Shown: positions 1-13,500 of the stretch, in pieces
How the letters are laid out: each line of letters starts with the position of its first letter
Position numbering within the stretch: the stretch's first letter is position 1
Source of the DNA: Marchantia polymorpha subsp. ruderalis
Lineage: Eukaryota > Streptophyta > Marchantiopsida > Marchantiales > Marchantiaceae
Direction of reading: 5' to 3'
DNA: 64,000 bases
Assembly: GCA_037833965.1 (NCBI GenBank)
Contig: AP031355.1
Span: 13,045,501-13,109,500 of the forward strand
Translations under genes and position numbers: made by a program
The notes under the pieces: model-generated
Told to the model about the DNA's origin: nothing
What the model saw: only the letters and a program-made list of their open reading frames with translations
Database searches by the model: none

Positions 1-870
1 GGGCAACGATAATCATGTAAGGAAAAATATAATTTCTTCAGGCTGATCTTTTCGTAAATTAAGTGACAAGAGATACATTATGTATAAACACGTTTTGTTC
101 TCTTTCTTAATCTGGAGCATCTTATAGAGCTAGAAGAGGTAGCCTTGTGGTTGAATTGGTATATGTTTCGGAAGTTTAGTTATGAATATGTACGTATGCA
201 TTTGGCGCCAACGTGTTAAATCCCATGAAGACCAGATTTCTATATTTTAACGAGTATGTCCCTCTCGTTGTAGTTTGATACGTCATGGATCAGGCGTTGA
301 GCCCATATATGACTCTCTAGGATGGCTCCTCGTGATCAACCTGCTGACCCTGAGGTCGGGCGGCCGACCCTTCCAAAGACTCCCTGGTACAGGTCATATG
401 CCCTTGAGTTGGCTGTTTGTAACGGTTGTTTTAGAGGCACTACTCCTGACTAAGGTCCCACCCAGTTTCTCTCCCGCTGTAACCAGCAACCGCGAAGTGA
501 CGGGAACTGAGCCGACGCAGAGTCTGCATATACGAAGCGGATGAGCGTTCGGAAGTTGCCAAGTCAGAAAGAAATTCCAAATCATACATCGCACTGTGAT
601 TATCGGAATACTATCGAATAAGGAGGGGCCATGTCAGCTTGATACCTGCAACACAATTAAATTAAGGAAGAAAGTACATATGAGCTGGATCTGGAAGTTC
701 CCAGTCCAATTAGGAGATGACATGTCAGCAGCATGTAATGCCCTTGGAAGGAGCTCTAAGCTCTGGTTCTCGAGACCGAGAAAGAAGAGGCAGAAGCAAA
801 TTCGAGGAATTCTTTGTGTCGACGTAGAGGCACAAATTACAGGAAGAGGACGGGGATAGAGAGGATCAGC
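1..870. other. upstream region of the OEP16-4-like gene
   Basis: I see no convincing coding exon here. Short open frames overlap on both strands without family resemblance. The last few hundred bases should hold the promoter and 5' UTR of the gene starting at 871, but I cannot point to a specific TATA box. Confidence 0.4.
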
Positions 871-3064
871 ATGGATCTGCAGGATTTGTACGAGACGGGT
901 CCGCCCTGTATGTCCCGGGCAGTCGATGGCTTCGTGCGCATTGGAACAGTACGACATTCTGGTTTTGTTTGGTTTCACTAGAGGAGGAGCCTGGAGTTTG
1001 CTTGAATATCTGTTGATTTTCTCAGGTCGTCCGTTGCATATACTCTTGATGGGTCTGCGGCGTTGCACAATTTCTGTTTTTTCTTGCTCGATAGCTGTAC
1101 ATGGTTGTGGAAGGAAACATTCTGGAAGCGTACTTGGAAGTATGCTGATTTGGAGTTTTTTGTTTTGGAGATAGCTTTGGTTAGGCCTTAGATTTTATTT
1201 GCTGGATTAGAAATCTGCTGATCTGGATGCAAAACCTAAAGGATGGAAAGTGTTAATCTTGCACTCCGGGGTTGCGTGGGCTGTTTGTCATCTCATGGAG
1301 ATCTCTGCAGCTGTTTCCTGTTTCCTGCGGCTGAGTGTCGTATTAAATGGTGCTTCTGCATTTCTATCCAGATTATATCGTATGAATTTGGTCTTCAATC
1401 GGACTAGGCTTTCTCTTTTTTGTGACTGAATTACCATGTGTATACCTTTAGGATACCGTGGCCGGTTTGAACATTTTTTCCAAATTTATATTCATGAGTA
1501 GTAGAATTAGGGTTTTTGTGCACCTTCTTGATACATTCTTCTACTCTCTATGCTTTTCAAGAGTGGGGTGCTGTACATAATGGTTCTTGACGATCTCTTC
1601 TCTTCTCTGTAACGAAGGGTGAATTCTGCTCTCTTGACATCCAGATTTCGTGAATCTTTGCCATATTGTCAAAGTAGTCTTTGTCCCTTCCTAGTCCGTT
1701 CAATTACAAGAATAATGTCGAACTAAAGAACCTCTGGACGTCGTATTCTCAAGTACTGAAATGACGACCTTTATTTCTCTCCGCTCAACAGTCACGATGG
1801 TTGGTGGTTGATGTTCTGAATAGTGTAGTTGTCTACTTGTTTTTAGGCAGGACTTGCTTGGGGAGTTTTCATGGGCTCCTACGATGCGACCAAAGAAGGT
1901 GCGTGCTTACATATCAACTGCCATTAACAACTGACAGTACTTCAATCTCAGCTTGTTTCGCAATCTAGAAGTGCTTGATCAGTGCTCCTCCAGACAAGTG
2001 ATTCATCATTTGAACTTCATGCGTAGGGCTTCCATTTTGATGGCATTTCCATCATTGCGGATGCAGGACATAAAGGGACAGCTCGAGGTTTATATGTGGT
2101 AAGCTAGCGAAGCCTTTACAAGACACAACATCTTGCACCTCTCAGCGTTTGGAACTGATCTGCAGTACATCTTGGTAAGCTAGAAAGTTCAGTAGGATTA
2201 AAGGTGCCCGCATTGATTTCCACTTTCTACGCACGCTGTTTCATTGTTTGGCACGGTTAGGGGTTTTGGAAAGATGGACTACTGTTACAAGTAGTTGTAC
2301 TTTCCATATATGTAGCAGCCCTTCAGAGTTGTTTGATACACATTTTATGCCATTCGTAATTTGACTCCAGGCGAAGTCTGTTGCGCGGAATGGCCTGGGA
2401 TGGGGTGAGTGGAACATTTTCGTCACTTCCTTCGTCACCAATTTTGAGATCCTGTAGTTAAAAATATGCTTGTTGGAGCAGGCCGACCTGAACAGTATTA
2501 TTTTTCCGCCGAAAAGTTTATAAAATCAGGTCGAAGGTCATGGATTATTCATCACTATTAGTAGAGAACCCTACGAATAAGGATATCTCAAGTATGCAAC
2601 ATCGTGACATACATTTTGGCTTTTCTCTCATGGGTGTCGTGCAGGCTTCTTCGCAGGAATGTATCTGGGGTTGAATTGCGGAGTTAAGACCGTGAGGAGA
2701 AAAAGTGATTGGGTGTGTAAAAGTGTCTGACCTTCTCTGAATTATTCGAAAATAAAGAAAACTTATACCCAGAATGTCTCTGATAAAGCGGGACGGACAG
2801 GTGCAATGTATGGTTGGATTTAGTGTCACTATGCATGTGAGATCGACTCATTTTCTGATCGAGAATTGGCAGATCTTCAAAGTAACTTTGAGTGGTTGAA
2901 TTCAACAGATGAATGCAACGATTGCGGGAGCTATGACGGGAGCTCTTGCGGCTGCAAGGTCAGGCAGCGGTGTGAGAATGCTTCAAACAGCTGCCCTGGT
3001 GTCTGCAATTGCTACTGCTGGTGATTTTGTCAGACCAGCACAGTATCCTCCGACTGGAATATGA
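871..3064 (+). CDS. OEP16-4-like outer envelope / PRAT (Tim17/22/23) family protein, six exons
   Basis: I rebuilt six exons by splice sites and phase: 871-948, 1847-1898, 2067-2098, 2371-2404, 2645-2712, 2909-3064. All introns are GT-AG and the joined frame is 420 nt, giving 139 residues plus stop. Plant OEP16-4 is about 136 residues as I recall. Segments align in order with that family: DGFVRIGT, then GSYDATKEG, AKSVARNGLGWG, a KSDW motif, and a last alanine/glycine-rich segment AGAMTGALAAARSG. Four weakly hydrophobic helices with GxxxG-like spacing are typical of PRAT-family pore or translocase proteins. OEP16 proteins are associated with the plastid outer envelope and with amino acid or preprotein passage; that role is from the family, not shown here. 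Exons 3 and 4 are only 32 and 34 nt, so automatic gene finders may miss them. A Tim22-like mitochondrial member is the main alternative. The ATG at 871 gives the family-length N-terminus. Confidence 0.85.
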
Positions 3065-4636
3065 AGAAGAGAGCTTGGTCAGGATTGTCCTTTGACTTGC
3101 ACATGATATCAGGGACATATCTCAACTGGTGACAAGTCCAAGTGAAGAGGGTTTGCAGTCATATTAAGAAGGCTTTACGCACTTCGTGGGTTGAGAATGA
3201 TCCTGCTACTCCATGAGGAAGTTTTAGCAGACTTACACATGCTTTTTTAATTGTATACGAATAGAGTTATCTCTATCCGTATACAAGGCTGAAGGCAAAA
3301 ATATAGAACAGGCTCTCACGAGGAACGTTTACGCCTGTCAAACATTCATGTTACTGGGATAGGGATTCTTACACTACAGAAAGTGTTGTACATCAAGTAG
3401 CTTGCAGGCCAGTACACATAGGTAAGGTCCAACAAGCATTTGTGCTGGTTTAGCAGTTCTACCCTCACTATATGGATTATTCTTTTCTGATCTCTGTAGG
3501 ATAGGGTTTTTTTCAATAATGGTCGCGGGATGAGTTAGTGTCCCCCCATACGTTTGAAAGGGTGGCGTTTGGTACCTTCACCCACTGTAAAGAACATGCG
3601 TGCGAGGGGGGCGGATTTTGTCTGCGATGCAGAAAGTCTAAATGGGAAGAATGTGGAGGAAATATTTGTGATCAATCGAGGTCGCCTGACTAACCTGCAC
3701 ATTATACTAAAAGGGATTATCAAGTGATGTGAAGTCGGATTGTTTCGTACGAAAGGGGTGTATCTGAGTTTAAGTGGATGTGCAGCAAGTGTATGGATGG
3801 AGTGCAGTAGCTATGCGCAAAGGCTCTGGTTCTGTTGCGCAGCAGTAAATAAGTTTCTAATCGAGCTACAGTTTCCTGGTATCGGTACGTTACGTATACC
3901 ATGTATTGGAAAGGAGGAAAATAAATTGAGCTCATGACTCTCACCTGGTGGCTGGCAGATGCGTTACACTCACTTCATTTGAGTCGTCCTATCGAGAAGA
4001 GACACATTTCGGATAAAATAAACCGTGGAGATGTTACTCGATATGTGATGGAGCAAGTATATCAAATATAGGTCAGTTGTCAATTCTCACATTAGATGTT
4101 TCTATGTCAAGTGCAGCGCCAACCATGCCAGCCTAGTGATCAGCCGGCGTCCCCATACCAACTGAGAGTACTTCAAGGATTCCCCAACTGTACAATGAAT
4201 TCTACCACACAGCGTGCTCTCATTATTTTTCTCCCTCTGAGGAGACAGCCATACATGAAGAACACATTCGGGGATAGAGGACAAATTTGGGAATGTCATA
4301 AAAGTTTGACTAATTAGGGAATACGGGATAGCTGATTTTCTCCCCGTCCATTCTTTGGAGTAAAGCTGTCAAGTAGTTGTCAATGCCGATGGCTTCCTTC
4401 GTATCGTTGGTTTACGGCTTCAAACTATTTTTCCAAGAACATAATCTAGCATAATTCTTGAAGAAGGTTTGTGCGAGGGTATAGAACTTGTTGCAGTTCC
4501 TGATGGATGCATCGTTTAATTTAAGATGCATATGGAGGCACGAGTCATGGAAATGAACAATAGAGCACGCAGTATGTAACGTTTCATCGATAACACAACA
4601 CCGGGAGAATTCATCAAAAGTACTCAACTTTAAATT
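3065..4636. other. intergenic, no gene recognised
   Basis: Presumed 3' UTR of the upstream gene is followed by sequence with only short open frames (longest about 74 codons) on both strands and no family resemblance. Confidence 0.4.
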
Positions 4637-6503
4637 TTACTCGAGTAATAGCCTGAAGACCATTAACCCACCCTGCTGTGGCTGGGAGGTGCTACCATCC
4701 TTCTCTCGACAACGGCATTAATTATGATCTATCTTTAGTCCTTCAACTGAATTTGCACATCATCGAGTGCACTTGCCGACAGTCAGCTTAGTGAACTTGG
4801 AAACATTGGTGCTAAACACAGCGGTGAAAAAGCTGAGTTTGGTTTGATCAAGCTCAATCTTTCCGGTTCAATCTCACTTGCTCTCTACATCATACAAGTC
4901 AGCTCTGATCTCTACAAGTTAAGTGAACAACATACATATGCACAGTTTTGACAATTCCCGCTTTCACTACATGGACCTGATTGGAAACATTTGAAACCCT
5001 GATACTAGAATGGATACCTGGTGATGGTAATTCAGAATGTTACTGTTTTATGCACATCCCTGATAAAAAATGGGAATTTCACTTTGGTCTACAGACAACT
5101 GATTTTTTGGAGAATGATATTCTTGAGCACATGATACAACGAGGCAGTTTCATTCAATATTTGATGGGATTGCAGATAACTACGGATGATTTTGGCACAC
5201 CAGATTTGATGCAAAAAAAAATGGTGAGGATACACTAAGTAGCCTCCATGAAGAAGAGCTGCACCAAGGACAATAGTGAACGCACGATCTCTTAATACAG
5301 GCTGCTTCCTCAATCCAATTCTGACTGCACAAACAAAAGACACCATCAGTGACTAATTGACGGCTTCCTCTAGTGCAAGACCGAATCTCGATAACGAGAA
5401 AGATTACGCCTGTTATAGATGAGATTGTTTCTGCAGAAAACTATTTACCATGAATATGCCAAACCAGCAATATCCACTACCTAGTGAGATTAAGTATGAC
5501 CCACCTTAATGTCAAAATCACTGACAAAGCCCCAAAATGTCATATTCTAAGAAAGCAGTAGAGTTGTTATGACGAAGCCAAGATGTACGACGCTTTCTCA
5601 TGATACATTTGTTCGATATCTCCAGTTTGGAATAATTGATCCAAAGAATGAAACCCAGCGATAAGACTGACGTTAAAGCACGTACTTAAGGGCAAGATCG
5701 GAGCATACACCAGTGGCACCAGAAACTTGAAGGGTGCCTGTCTTGGAGGTGGTCTTTGCAACTGCTCCCTGCATTCATAATTTCCGTCGAAAAATCAAGT
5801 GAAGCTCCGATCATACATGTTACATACGGGCATGGAGAAGCATATCAAATTTTCTCAGCAAGATTCTGTCTGATCGTCCACTTCACTAGCTCAATTCAGT
5901 TCATGCACTCATGCTGGTTCGGATGGAGAGTACTCAAATACAAAGATAGACGTGAAAAACATTATATAATAACAGCCCCTCTCCATGGAACCGTGGACAT
6001 GAATGGGTTGGCCTAAGAGCATACGTTCAGACTTCACATTCAGGACATCGTCAGTTGGTTCCCTGGAGAGCTATAGCCCAAAAATCTGAGAATGATGCAC
6101 TGAGTGCTGAGAAGACCCAAGGAAGTATGAAGACCCTGGAGAGCTATATGCAGGGTAGTCTCCCATAAAGAGCATTGTGAAGCAGGAGATTTCCCTCTTC
6201 CCGCATTTTCTTGCTTCAAGGGAGTTTCATTGCAAGTTTGGAAGCTTGAAATCAAAGAAGAATCGGTTGTTTTCGATTACAAGATACATTCCATAATTTA
6301 TGACGGCTGGCAGATTTCCACGCACTGCATCAGTTCGACCTCCTGCATCGAATTCTCTGAATTCGAACATCCAAGTTGACAAATAGACCCCAAACCACCC
6401 ATCCAAGAAATCGGGAAACTCACATCTAGACATCTTGCAAATTCAACACGAGAATTTTTTTTACATACCCGGATTCAAATTCCTTCCTTGCCGCAGAACT
6501 AGA
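4637..6503 (-). CDS. candidate small single-pass membrane protein, five exons, unidentified
   Basis: Tentative model on the minus strand: exons 6503-6469, 6324-6288, 5737-5686, 5324-5236 and 4699-4637, about 91 residues. All junctions are GT-AG and keep frame. The strongest part is the join between exons 3 and 4, which each have good splice sites and matching phase. It gives a proline-rich hydrophobic stretch (FLVPLVYAPILPLI), a basic loop (RIGLRKQPVLRDR) and a second hydrophobic helix (FTIVLGAALLHGGYL). Exons 1, 2 and 5 are less certain. The protein begins MSSSAARKFES and would end in a short Gln/Gly-rich tail. I do not recognise the family. A small organelle inner-membrane subunit or assembly factor would fit the size and charge pattern, but that is a guess. 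Confidence 0.4.
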
Positions 6504-8134
6504 CATAATTATTGTTGAGAGCTCCAATCTTGCGCGATCCGCAGCAGATGATGCAGGACACTCTGAAAAACAATTATGTAGATCTTTTTCTCGTGGGCTT
6601 CGGCTTGTGCTGGCCCGGCAAGCATGAACGGGGTTTTCAAAATGTGTCCTGTCCTTCGAAGCTTGAAACAGTCAGTTTTCGGGGTCCCACTGCAAGTGTT
6701 CAATCTGAGAACTCACTCCCCAAAGGTCCCCCTTTCCAACTGAGCCTTCAACCCGATCAGCCAGTCGATGGCTCAGCAATAAACACAAATAATAAAAAAA
6801 GGGATCGGAGATAGAAACGATGAATAAGCTTTAGAAGCGACAAACCTCCCAGGGCATAACCTCCTTGCAACTCCAAGTCGGCTATGCAAGAAAAGAACTT
6901 CGTACTCAATGCGACGACCCATATAACCTGTTTGATTTGACCTCTGTACTACTTGCGATCTTCGCTTCTATTTGTTGTTTAAAAATAAAATAATGATACA
7001 TTGGCCACAAGCCGTCAAGCCGAACAAGTATTATGGGGCTAGCATCAATAACAGCACAATTGAATATTTGGTATAGGAAACTCAAGATAACATGGTTGAT
7101 ACTTGAGAATTCTAGACGTATTAGTTTAGCTAGCCATGGAAACACTTTGATTTCAAAGAGTGGTAATAACTAGTGCTTAAAAAAGGTAAGATAACATAAC
7201 ACTCTACATCAAATGTTCTACAAATTCCTTATAATAAAATCACTTGATAACTCTAGAAAAATACATCAGGTTAGATTGGAAAACCTTGATTAAAATAGTA
7301 ACCTAATAAAGCTAAGATTGATAATAGTTAGTGCTTAGGATTTGAGATGCTAAGTATAGTTTTGAAGTCAAAGTATCACTTCTTGGCTCTTGTTCACTTG
7401 CATTTGCTACCAAGAAAAAAATTTCAATCTCGCTATGAAGATAACATCACAATGTAACCTTAGTTAGAAGTAAAAGAGAGATTATTAAAGATGAAATAGA
7501 ATTAATTTTTAATGAAATATCTATAGATACGTGTGCTTGATAAATAAAGATTGAATGTGTTTATTGAAAGCGATACGTGAATGATATGTGTGTTTGGTAT
7601 ATAGAAGTTGAGTGTGTTTGTTGAAAGAGTTTTGTTTTCAAAAGCTATATGCTTGTTTGATGAATCTATACTGTCTTCAATCCACTAACAATAATTTTTT
7701 ACCATTGTACTTGTTAGAATAATCTACATAAAGAAGAAGAAACTAGATATTTCTTATCTTCAAACTTTGTGTAATATCTTTAATTCAACTTCTCTTATGT
7801 TATAATAATATTGAAGTTATTTTGCTTTTGCCTTAAATGTAGATTAATGTTCATGAAATAGCAAAAAAATATGATATATCTCAATTTTAAAAACGTATAG
7901 AGGTTGTTGGAGGATTGTGATATGCATGTTAAAAAAAAGGTACAAAAATTTCAGTGTGTAAATATTGAATGGCATGAAATTCAAATAACACGGAAGAGAA
8001 GTACGATAACAAAGTAGCATATAGAAATAATAAAAATAACATAGAAAACCAACAACATAATGGCAAAAATTTTTATCTGTTTTGTAACCTCTTTGTTTAC
8101 TTTCATTCAGTTAGCTTTTTGGTTTTGAATTTTC
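6504..8134. other. intergenic, AT-rich from about 6900
   Basis: The 6504-6900 part is likely promoter of the minus-strand gene. From about 6900 to 8130 the sequence is strongly AT-rich with no open frame of note, and it abuts the 5' end of LINE copy A. Confidence 0.4.
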
Positions 8135-9757
8135 AGGTCGAACGGAGTTTCAGAGTCACAGTGCGTCCAATTTTGAGTTTCAAGATTTCAGGGCAGGAGA
8201 TTCTTACGGGAGCTGTATCTTCTACATTCAAAGTGATGTGGAGCTGAAATTTGGTAGAACGCTGGAGTAGGGCAGGGCGCACGAGCCTGCAAAATTTCAG
8301 GCCGAACGCCATTCGAAGCGAGAAGTTGACGTGTCTTGGAGGTCTGAGCTTTTTGAGAGGGGAGGGCCGAATTTTGCAGACGCCGTAACTTTGGGTTCGA
8401 GTGCGAACGTGGGCTGAAATTTTGTGGCGTTGTGAAGTTGGGTAGAGCGCTCAAGCGTGTCAATTTTCAGGTCGAACGAAGTTTCAGAGTCACAGTGCGT
8501 CCAATTTTGAGTTTCGAGCTTTGAGTTTCAAGATTTGAGGGTAAGAGATTCTTAAGGGAGCTGTATCTTCTACGTTCGGAGTGATCTGGAGCTGAAATTT
8601 GGTTGAACGCTGGAGTAGGGCAGGGCGCACGAGCTTGCAAAATTTCAGGCCGAACGCCATTCGAAGCGAGAAATTGACGTGTCTTGGAGGTCTGAGCTTT
8701 TTGAGAGGGGAGGGCCGAATCTTGCAGGGGCCGTAACTTTGGGCTCGAGTGCGAACGTGGGCTGAAATTTTGTGGCGTTGTGACGTTGGATAGAGCGCTC
8801 AAGCCTGTTAATTTTCAGGTTGAACGGAGTTTCAGAGTCACAGTGCGTCCAATTTTGAGTTTTGAGCTTTGAGTTTCAAGATTTGAGGACAAGAGATTCT
8901 TACGGGAGCTGTATCTTCTACGTTTGGAGTGATCTGGAGCTGAAATTTGGTTGAACGCTGGAGTAGGGCAGGGCGCACGAGCTTGCAAAATTTCAGGCCG
9001 AACGCCATTCGAAGCAAGAAGTTGACGTGTCTTGGAGGTCTGAGCTTTTTGAGAGGGGAGGGCCGAATCTTGCAGACGCCGTAACTTTGGGCTCGAGTGC
9101 GAACGTGGGCTGAAATTTTGTGGCGTTGTGACGTTGGGTAGAGCGCTCAAGCGTGTCAATTTTCAGGTCGAACGGAGTTTCAGAGTCACAGTGCGTCCAA
9201 TTTTGAGTTTCGAACTTTGAGTTTCAAGATTTGAGGGCAAGAGATTCTTACGGGAGCTGTATCTTCTACGTTCGGAGTGATCTGGAGCTGAAATTTGGTT
9301 GAACGCTGGAGTAGGGCAGGGCGCACGAGCTTGCAAAATTTCAGGCCGAACGCCATTCGAAGCGAGAAATTGACGTGTCTTGGAGGTCTGAGCTTTTTGA
9401 GAGGGGAGGGCCGAATCTTGCAGGGGCCGTAACTTTGGGCTCGAGTGCGAACGGGGCCTGAAATTTTGTGGCGTTGTGACATTGGGTACAGCGCTCAAGC
9501 CTGTTAATTTTCAGGTGGAACGGAGTTTCAGAGTCACAGTGCATCCAATTTTGAGTTTTGAGCTTTGAGTTTCAAGATTTGAGGGCAAGAGATTCTTACG
9601 GGAGCTGTATCTTCTACGTTCGGAGTGATCTGGAGCTGAAATTTGGTGGAACGCTGGAGTAGGGCAGAGCGCACGAGCCTGCAAAATTTCAAGCCAAACG
9701 CCATTCGAAGCCAGAAGTTGACGTGCCTTGGAGTTCAGAGCTTTTCGAGAGAGCATT
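8135..9757 (+). repeat. tandem 5' array of LINE copy A: 348-bp monomers, 696-bp higher-order dimer
   Basis: A conserved block (AGGTCGAACGGAGTTTCAGA and relatives) recurs at 8135, 8469, 8817, 9165 and 9513. Spacings are 334, 348, 348 and 348 bp; the first unit lacks about 14 bp. Units starting at 8469 and 9165 share one set of variants, for example AAATTGACG and CAGGGGCCG. Units at 8135 and 8817 share another, AAGTTGACG and CAGACGCCG, and 9513 matches 8817 in the preceding TTAATTTTC and in TTGAGTTTTGAG. This is an alternating A/B higher-order repeat of 696 bp. The last unit is cut by the start of ORF1. Long minus-strand open frames across the array are by-products of the repeat. By analogy with mouse L1 monomers it may be the promoter. 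Confidence 0.93.
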
Positions 9758-9760
9758 CAC

Positions 9761-10530
9761 ATGATGGCGTCTCAAGACAATTTCATACTCAATTTGTTGC
9801 AAACGGTTTTGGAAGAGTTGAAAGTACTACGTGCAGAGTTCAAGGTACAGAGCTCTACTTTAATTGCAGCTCAATATGAAATTAGAGAGTTGAAGCTCTC
9901 TCAAAAGAGTTTCGAGAAGATTATGGTTGATATTTCAGAACACGTAGAGGATATCCAGGAGAAAGTTGGTTCTCAAGCTTCCACTGCTGCTACTCCTAGA
10001 TTGCATGAAGTGGTTGAAAGTCTAGAGGTGAAGATGAAATCTTATGCAGAAGCCACTAAGTCTGCTCATATCTCTTTCTGTCAAGAGCAAGAGATTGAAA
10101 AGACTAATCAATTTGCTCGTAGAAAGAATGTGAGAATTTCTGGTCTACCTGAATCTGAGAAGGAAGAGGTGAAGAGTGTTGTCACCAAGTTTTTAGCTGA
10201 AACACTTGATGTTCCTAATGCGGATGTGGCTCAAGCTTTTCGCATTGGAACCATAGGAACTCAACCTCGAGCCATCATAGTTGAACTTATTCAATGACCA
10301 AACTCAACGTGATACAGCTTTAGCCAACAAAGCTGTACTCAAAGGACGTAGGATTTGGTTAGATCCCGATCTCACACCTCTACAAGTAGAGGCAAGGAGA
10401 AAGGAGCTTGCAAAAGTCAAAGAAGCTCAAGATGCTGTGATTTTTTGTCTTTTTTGTCTTTTGTCTTTTTTATCTTCGTGATGGACAAGCAATTGTCACT
10501 CAAAGGAAGAGACAATCATCCACATAGCAA
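9761..10530 (+). pseudogene. LINE copy A ORF1 (coiled coil plus RRM-like RNA-binding domain), frameshifted
   Basis: The frame opens at ATG 9761 and reads about 178 codons. An N-terminal region rich in Leu/Glu/Lys heptads (about residues 10-100) is followed by an L1-ORF1p-like RRM with NVRISGLPES and, downstream, RIGTIGTQPRAIIVE. After this point, near 10282, the frame is broken relative to copy B. The homologous C-terminal part, with IWLDPDLTPLQVEARRKEL, continues in another frame to about 10430. It then runs into a T-rich slippage-like insertion (10439-10480) absent from copy B. The product would bind element RNA as a trimer in the L1 model. This copy cannot make the full protein. Confidence 0.88.
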
Positions 10531-10551
10531 TCCAAGAGCTTGAGGGTGTTA

Positions 10552-13500
10552 ATGTGGAATATTAGAGGTCTTTCTACAACCAAGTATGTGAGTGCTAATC
10601 CGATTTGGAAGATGGCGGACATCATCAACATTGTGGAGACGTGGGAACATGAGAGCAACACTATTGGAGAGATACCAGGGTTTACTTTGGTGGGATCCAC
10701 TTGGAACCAGAGAAGTCAACGAGCTGGAAGAGGCTATGGCGATATTGCTACTTTCATCAGATCTCAATTTCTACCTTTGATACATTTAGAAGGTCAGGAT
10801 ATTGGAGGTCAATATCATTGGCTTCGTCTTGGTTTGGTTGGAGGATCTTATAGTTATTTGGCTATTTGTTACTTTGCACCATTGTCCATGCCTATCTACT
10901 CCACACGCACTTGCAATCGGAGTCAACCATTCCATCGACTTATAGGAGATGTTCTCAATTATCAGAGCAAAGGTGAAGTTTTTCTGGTTGGAGATTTCAA
11001 TGCTCGAATAGGTTGTGCACAATTTACTCAAGTTGGTGATCTCTTGAGTTCTCCCTCCTTTGAAGAACTTGAAGATAGTATGTGGTGTAGAAAGTCTTCT
11101 GATATTTGTACAAATCCTTTGACATAACACTTTCTAACCTTTGGAGCCATATGTAATTTGAAAGTTCTCAACGGTATCTCTCTCTTTCCCAACTCCCTTT
11201 CCAATACGTGCTTTTCTCCTACAGGTGTTAGCACCATTGATTATCTTCTATCCTCATCCACTCATAGCTCTTTTATTTCGAAATTTGATATTCTAGAACC
11301 TCAGCCAGAGTCAGATCATGCACCTCTCTTATTTATTCTCTTGTTATAAAAAACAATCCCTCTCTCTCCATGCCATTCTGTTTTAGCTTCTCCCAAGTTT
11401 CATTTAGATCCTAGTAAGAAAGAGTTGTACATGTTACATTTTCAAAACCTTTTGACTCATACTTCATGGAGCCTTGATCCACATACAGCGAATGGGCAAT
11501 TAATAGAGTTGCTCAAAGACACTGCTTCTAAGTTCTTTTTGCGGCACAAGGATCGAAGAGCTAGGGGGCTTCCTTGCAATGGATGGTTTGACTTGAATTG
11601 TAAGCAAGCGAGGATGAGATCAGTTGACAAGTCTTTGGATTTCCAAAGTCGGCTTACCTTGACAAGGCTTTACAAAGACTTGGTGAAGTCTAAAAAAAGA
11701 GCTTTTTTGAGGACGAAGTAGGAATCCTTGACAAAGGAGTTGATGGAGAATCCCAAATCCTTTTGGAGACGGTTAGCTGTAAGGTCTTTAAAACCTACTC
11801 TTGATCCCAAGAGTTTGATTGACTTTGCTGAAAAGCTTTATTTCTTTCCCAACGCTGCATCAATGCCTTGTTGTGAAGGAACATCAGGCTTATTTTCTGA
11901 ATCAGAGGTGATGACTCAAGTTAGAAAATTAGCAAATGGTAAATCAGAGGATTTGGATGGTCTCTCTATTGAACTTTTGAAGTGGGGAGGAGATCTTATT
12001 GGACCGAGACTCACCAAAGCGTTAGAGAATGCAGTTATGTATGGTTTTCCTTCAGCTTGGTCATTACGGAAGATTGTGCCTATTCACAAGTCAGGAAGGA
12101 AGGACTTGGTGACAAACTATCGCACTATCATGATGAGTAGTGTTTTTGCCAAGTTGTTTGGCAAATTGGTGGAGTCAAAGTTGAGCACATGGACTGAATC
12201 TCATCGAAAGAGAGCGCGGTTTCAAGCAGGCTTTCGCCCCACATACAACACCATTGACGATATCTTGGCTTTGCGTGTTTTATGGGAGAAGTCGAAGGGC
12301 AATGGCAAAGCTTTGTTTTGCGCCTTCATTGATTTTAAGAAAGCTTTTAACACCGTACCTCGTGAGCTATTATGGAAAAGGCTGCAAGTCATTGGAGTAC
12401 CATCAGATCTTCTAGCAGCTGTGGCCAGGCTTTAGCAATCTGTTCGAGCCAAGATCAACACTTCTCAAACTGAAGAGGTTTTGAGTACCATTGGAGTGAT
12501 TCAAGGTTGTTCTCTCTCTCCTACTCTATTTGGATTTTTTATAGATGATATCGAAGAGTGGTTGGAGGCATGTGATAGTGAAGGTGTCAAGCTTGGAAAC
12601 TTTGTTATCAAAGCTCTCTTGTATGCATATGATATCATATTACTAGCACGTGATGCAATTAGTTTACAGAAACACCTATACACTTTGGCTAGCTTTTGTA
12701 CCCAGAATCAGATGGAGGTAAATATAGAGAAGTCCAAAGTCATGATAGTGGGCACTAGATCCAAGTTTTCCTTCTATTACCAGGATCTACAATTAGAAGA
12801 GGTGAAGAGTTATAAATATCTAGGCATTGATTTTTCTAATGATTATAGTTGGGCACTTTGTGTGCAAAAGAGAGTAGAAGGTGGTTACAAAGCTCTATAT
12901 TCATTGCTAAATCGGTGTAGAAGGGCTCATCTTGTGTCTTGGAGTCTTAGGAAATTTTTATTCAGAAGCTTAGTGTTGCCGGTAGTATTGTATGGAAACC
13001 CAAGTGTGGGGTCCTGGTTGTAAGAAAACAGGATGGGAGCGTGTGGAGAGAGTGCAGAAGATATTTCTACAAGAAGAATTGGGTGTGAGAAACCAAACCT
13101 CATATGCTATTCTTCTTGCGGAAACAGGTTGTTTACCTCTAGAGGCTGAAGCTCTATACTTGACCATCACTTACATCACAAGGGTGAGATCTCTTGATGC
13201 TTCTCGCCTTCCTCCTCAGGCTTTGAGTGCCACACGTGCCAAAGGATGGTTAGCGGATGTGATAACTTGGTCTTTGAGGTGGAATGTGACGGAACGCGAT
13301 TGGGACCTACAACCTATAGCACTACGTGAACGTCTAAAGTAGGAGTTTCTGAACATTATTTGGAGCAAGCGCGGCACCAAGATGCAATTTTATCAACTTC
13401 ATGTGAATCCTATGCTTGTTTATTGTGAACAGGATTACCTACTTGCAGGAATCTCTACGTCCTTACGTCATATTATTGCTAGGCATAGAACTGGATCTCA

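Noticed and set aside
5101..5238. Plus-strand frame at 4981-5238
   Set aside because: No family resemblance, and it is antisense to the better supported minus-strand exon.
5756..5880. Extra exon for the minus-strand membrane-protein gene (5870s to 5830s)
   Set aside because: It has AG and GT ends but its phase cannot join the next exon in the supported frame.
8188..9756. Series of similar minus-strand frames of 80-114 codons
   Set aside because: They arise from the 348-bp monomers upstream of LINE ORF1; no start, splice or family support.
8135..9757. CRISPR-like array
   Set aside because: Units are contiguous 348-bp monomers without unique spacers, in a eukaryotic LINE 5' region.
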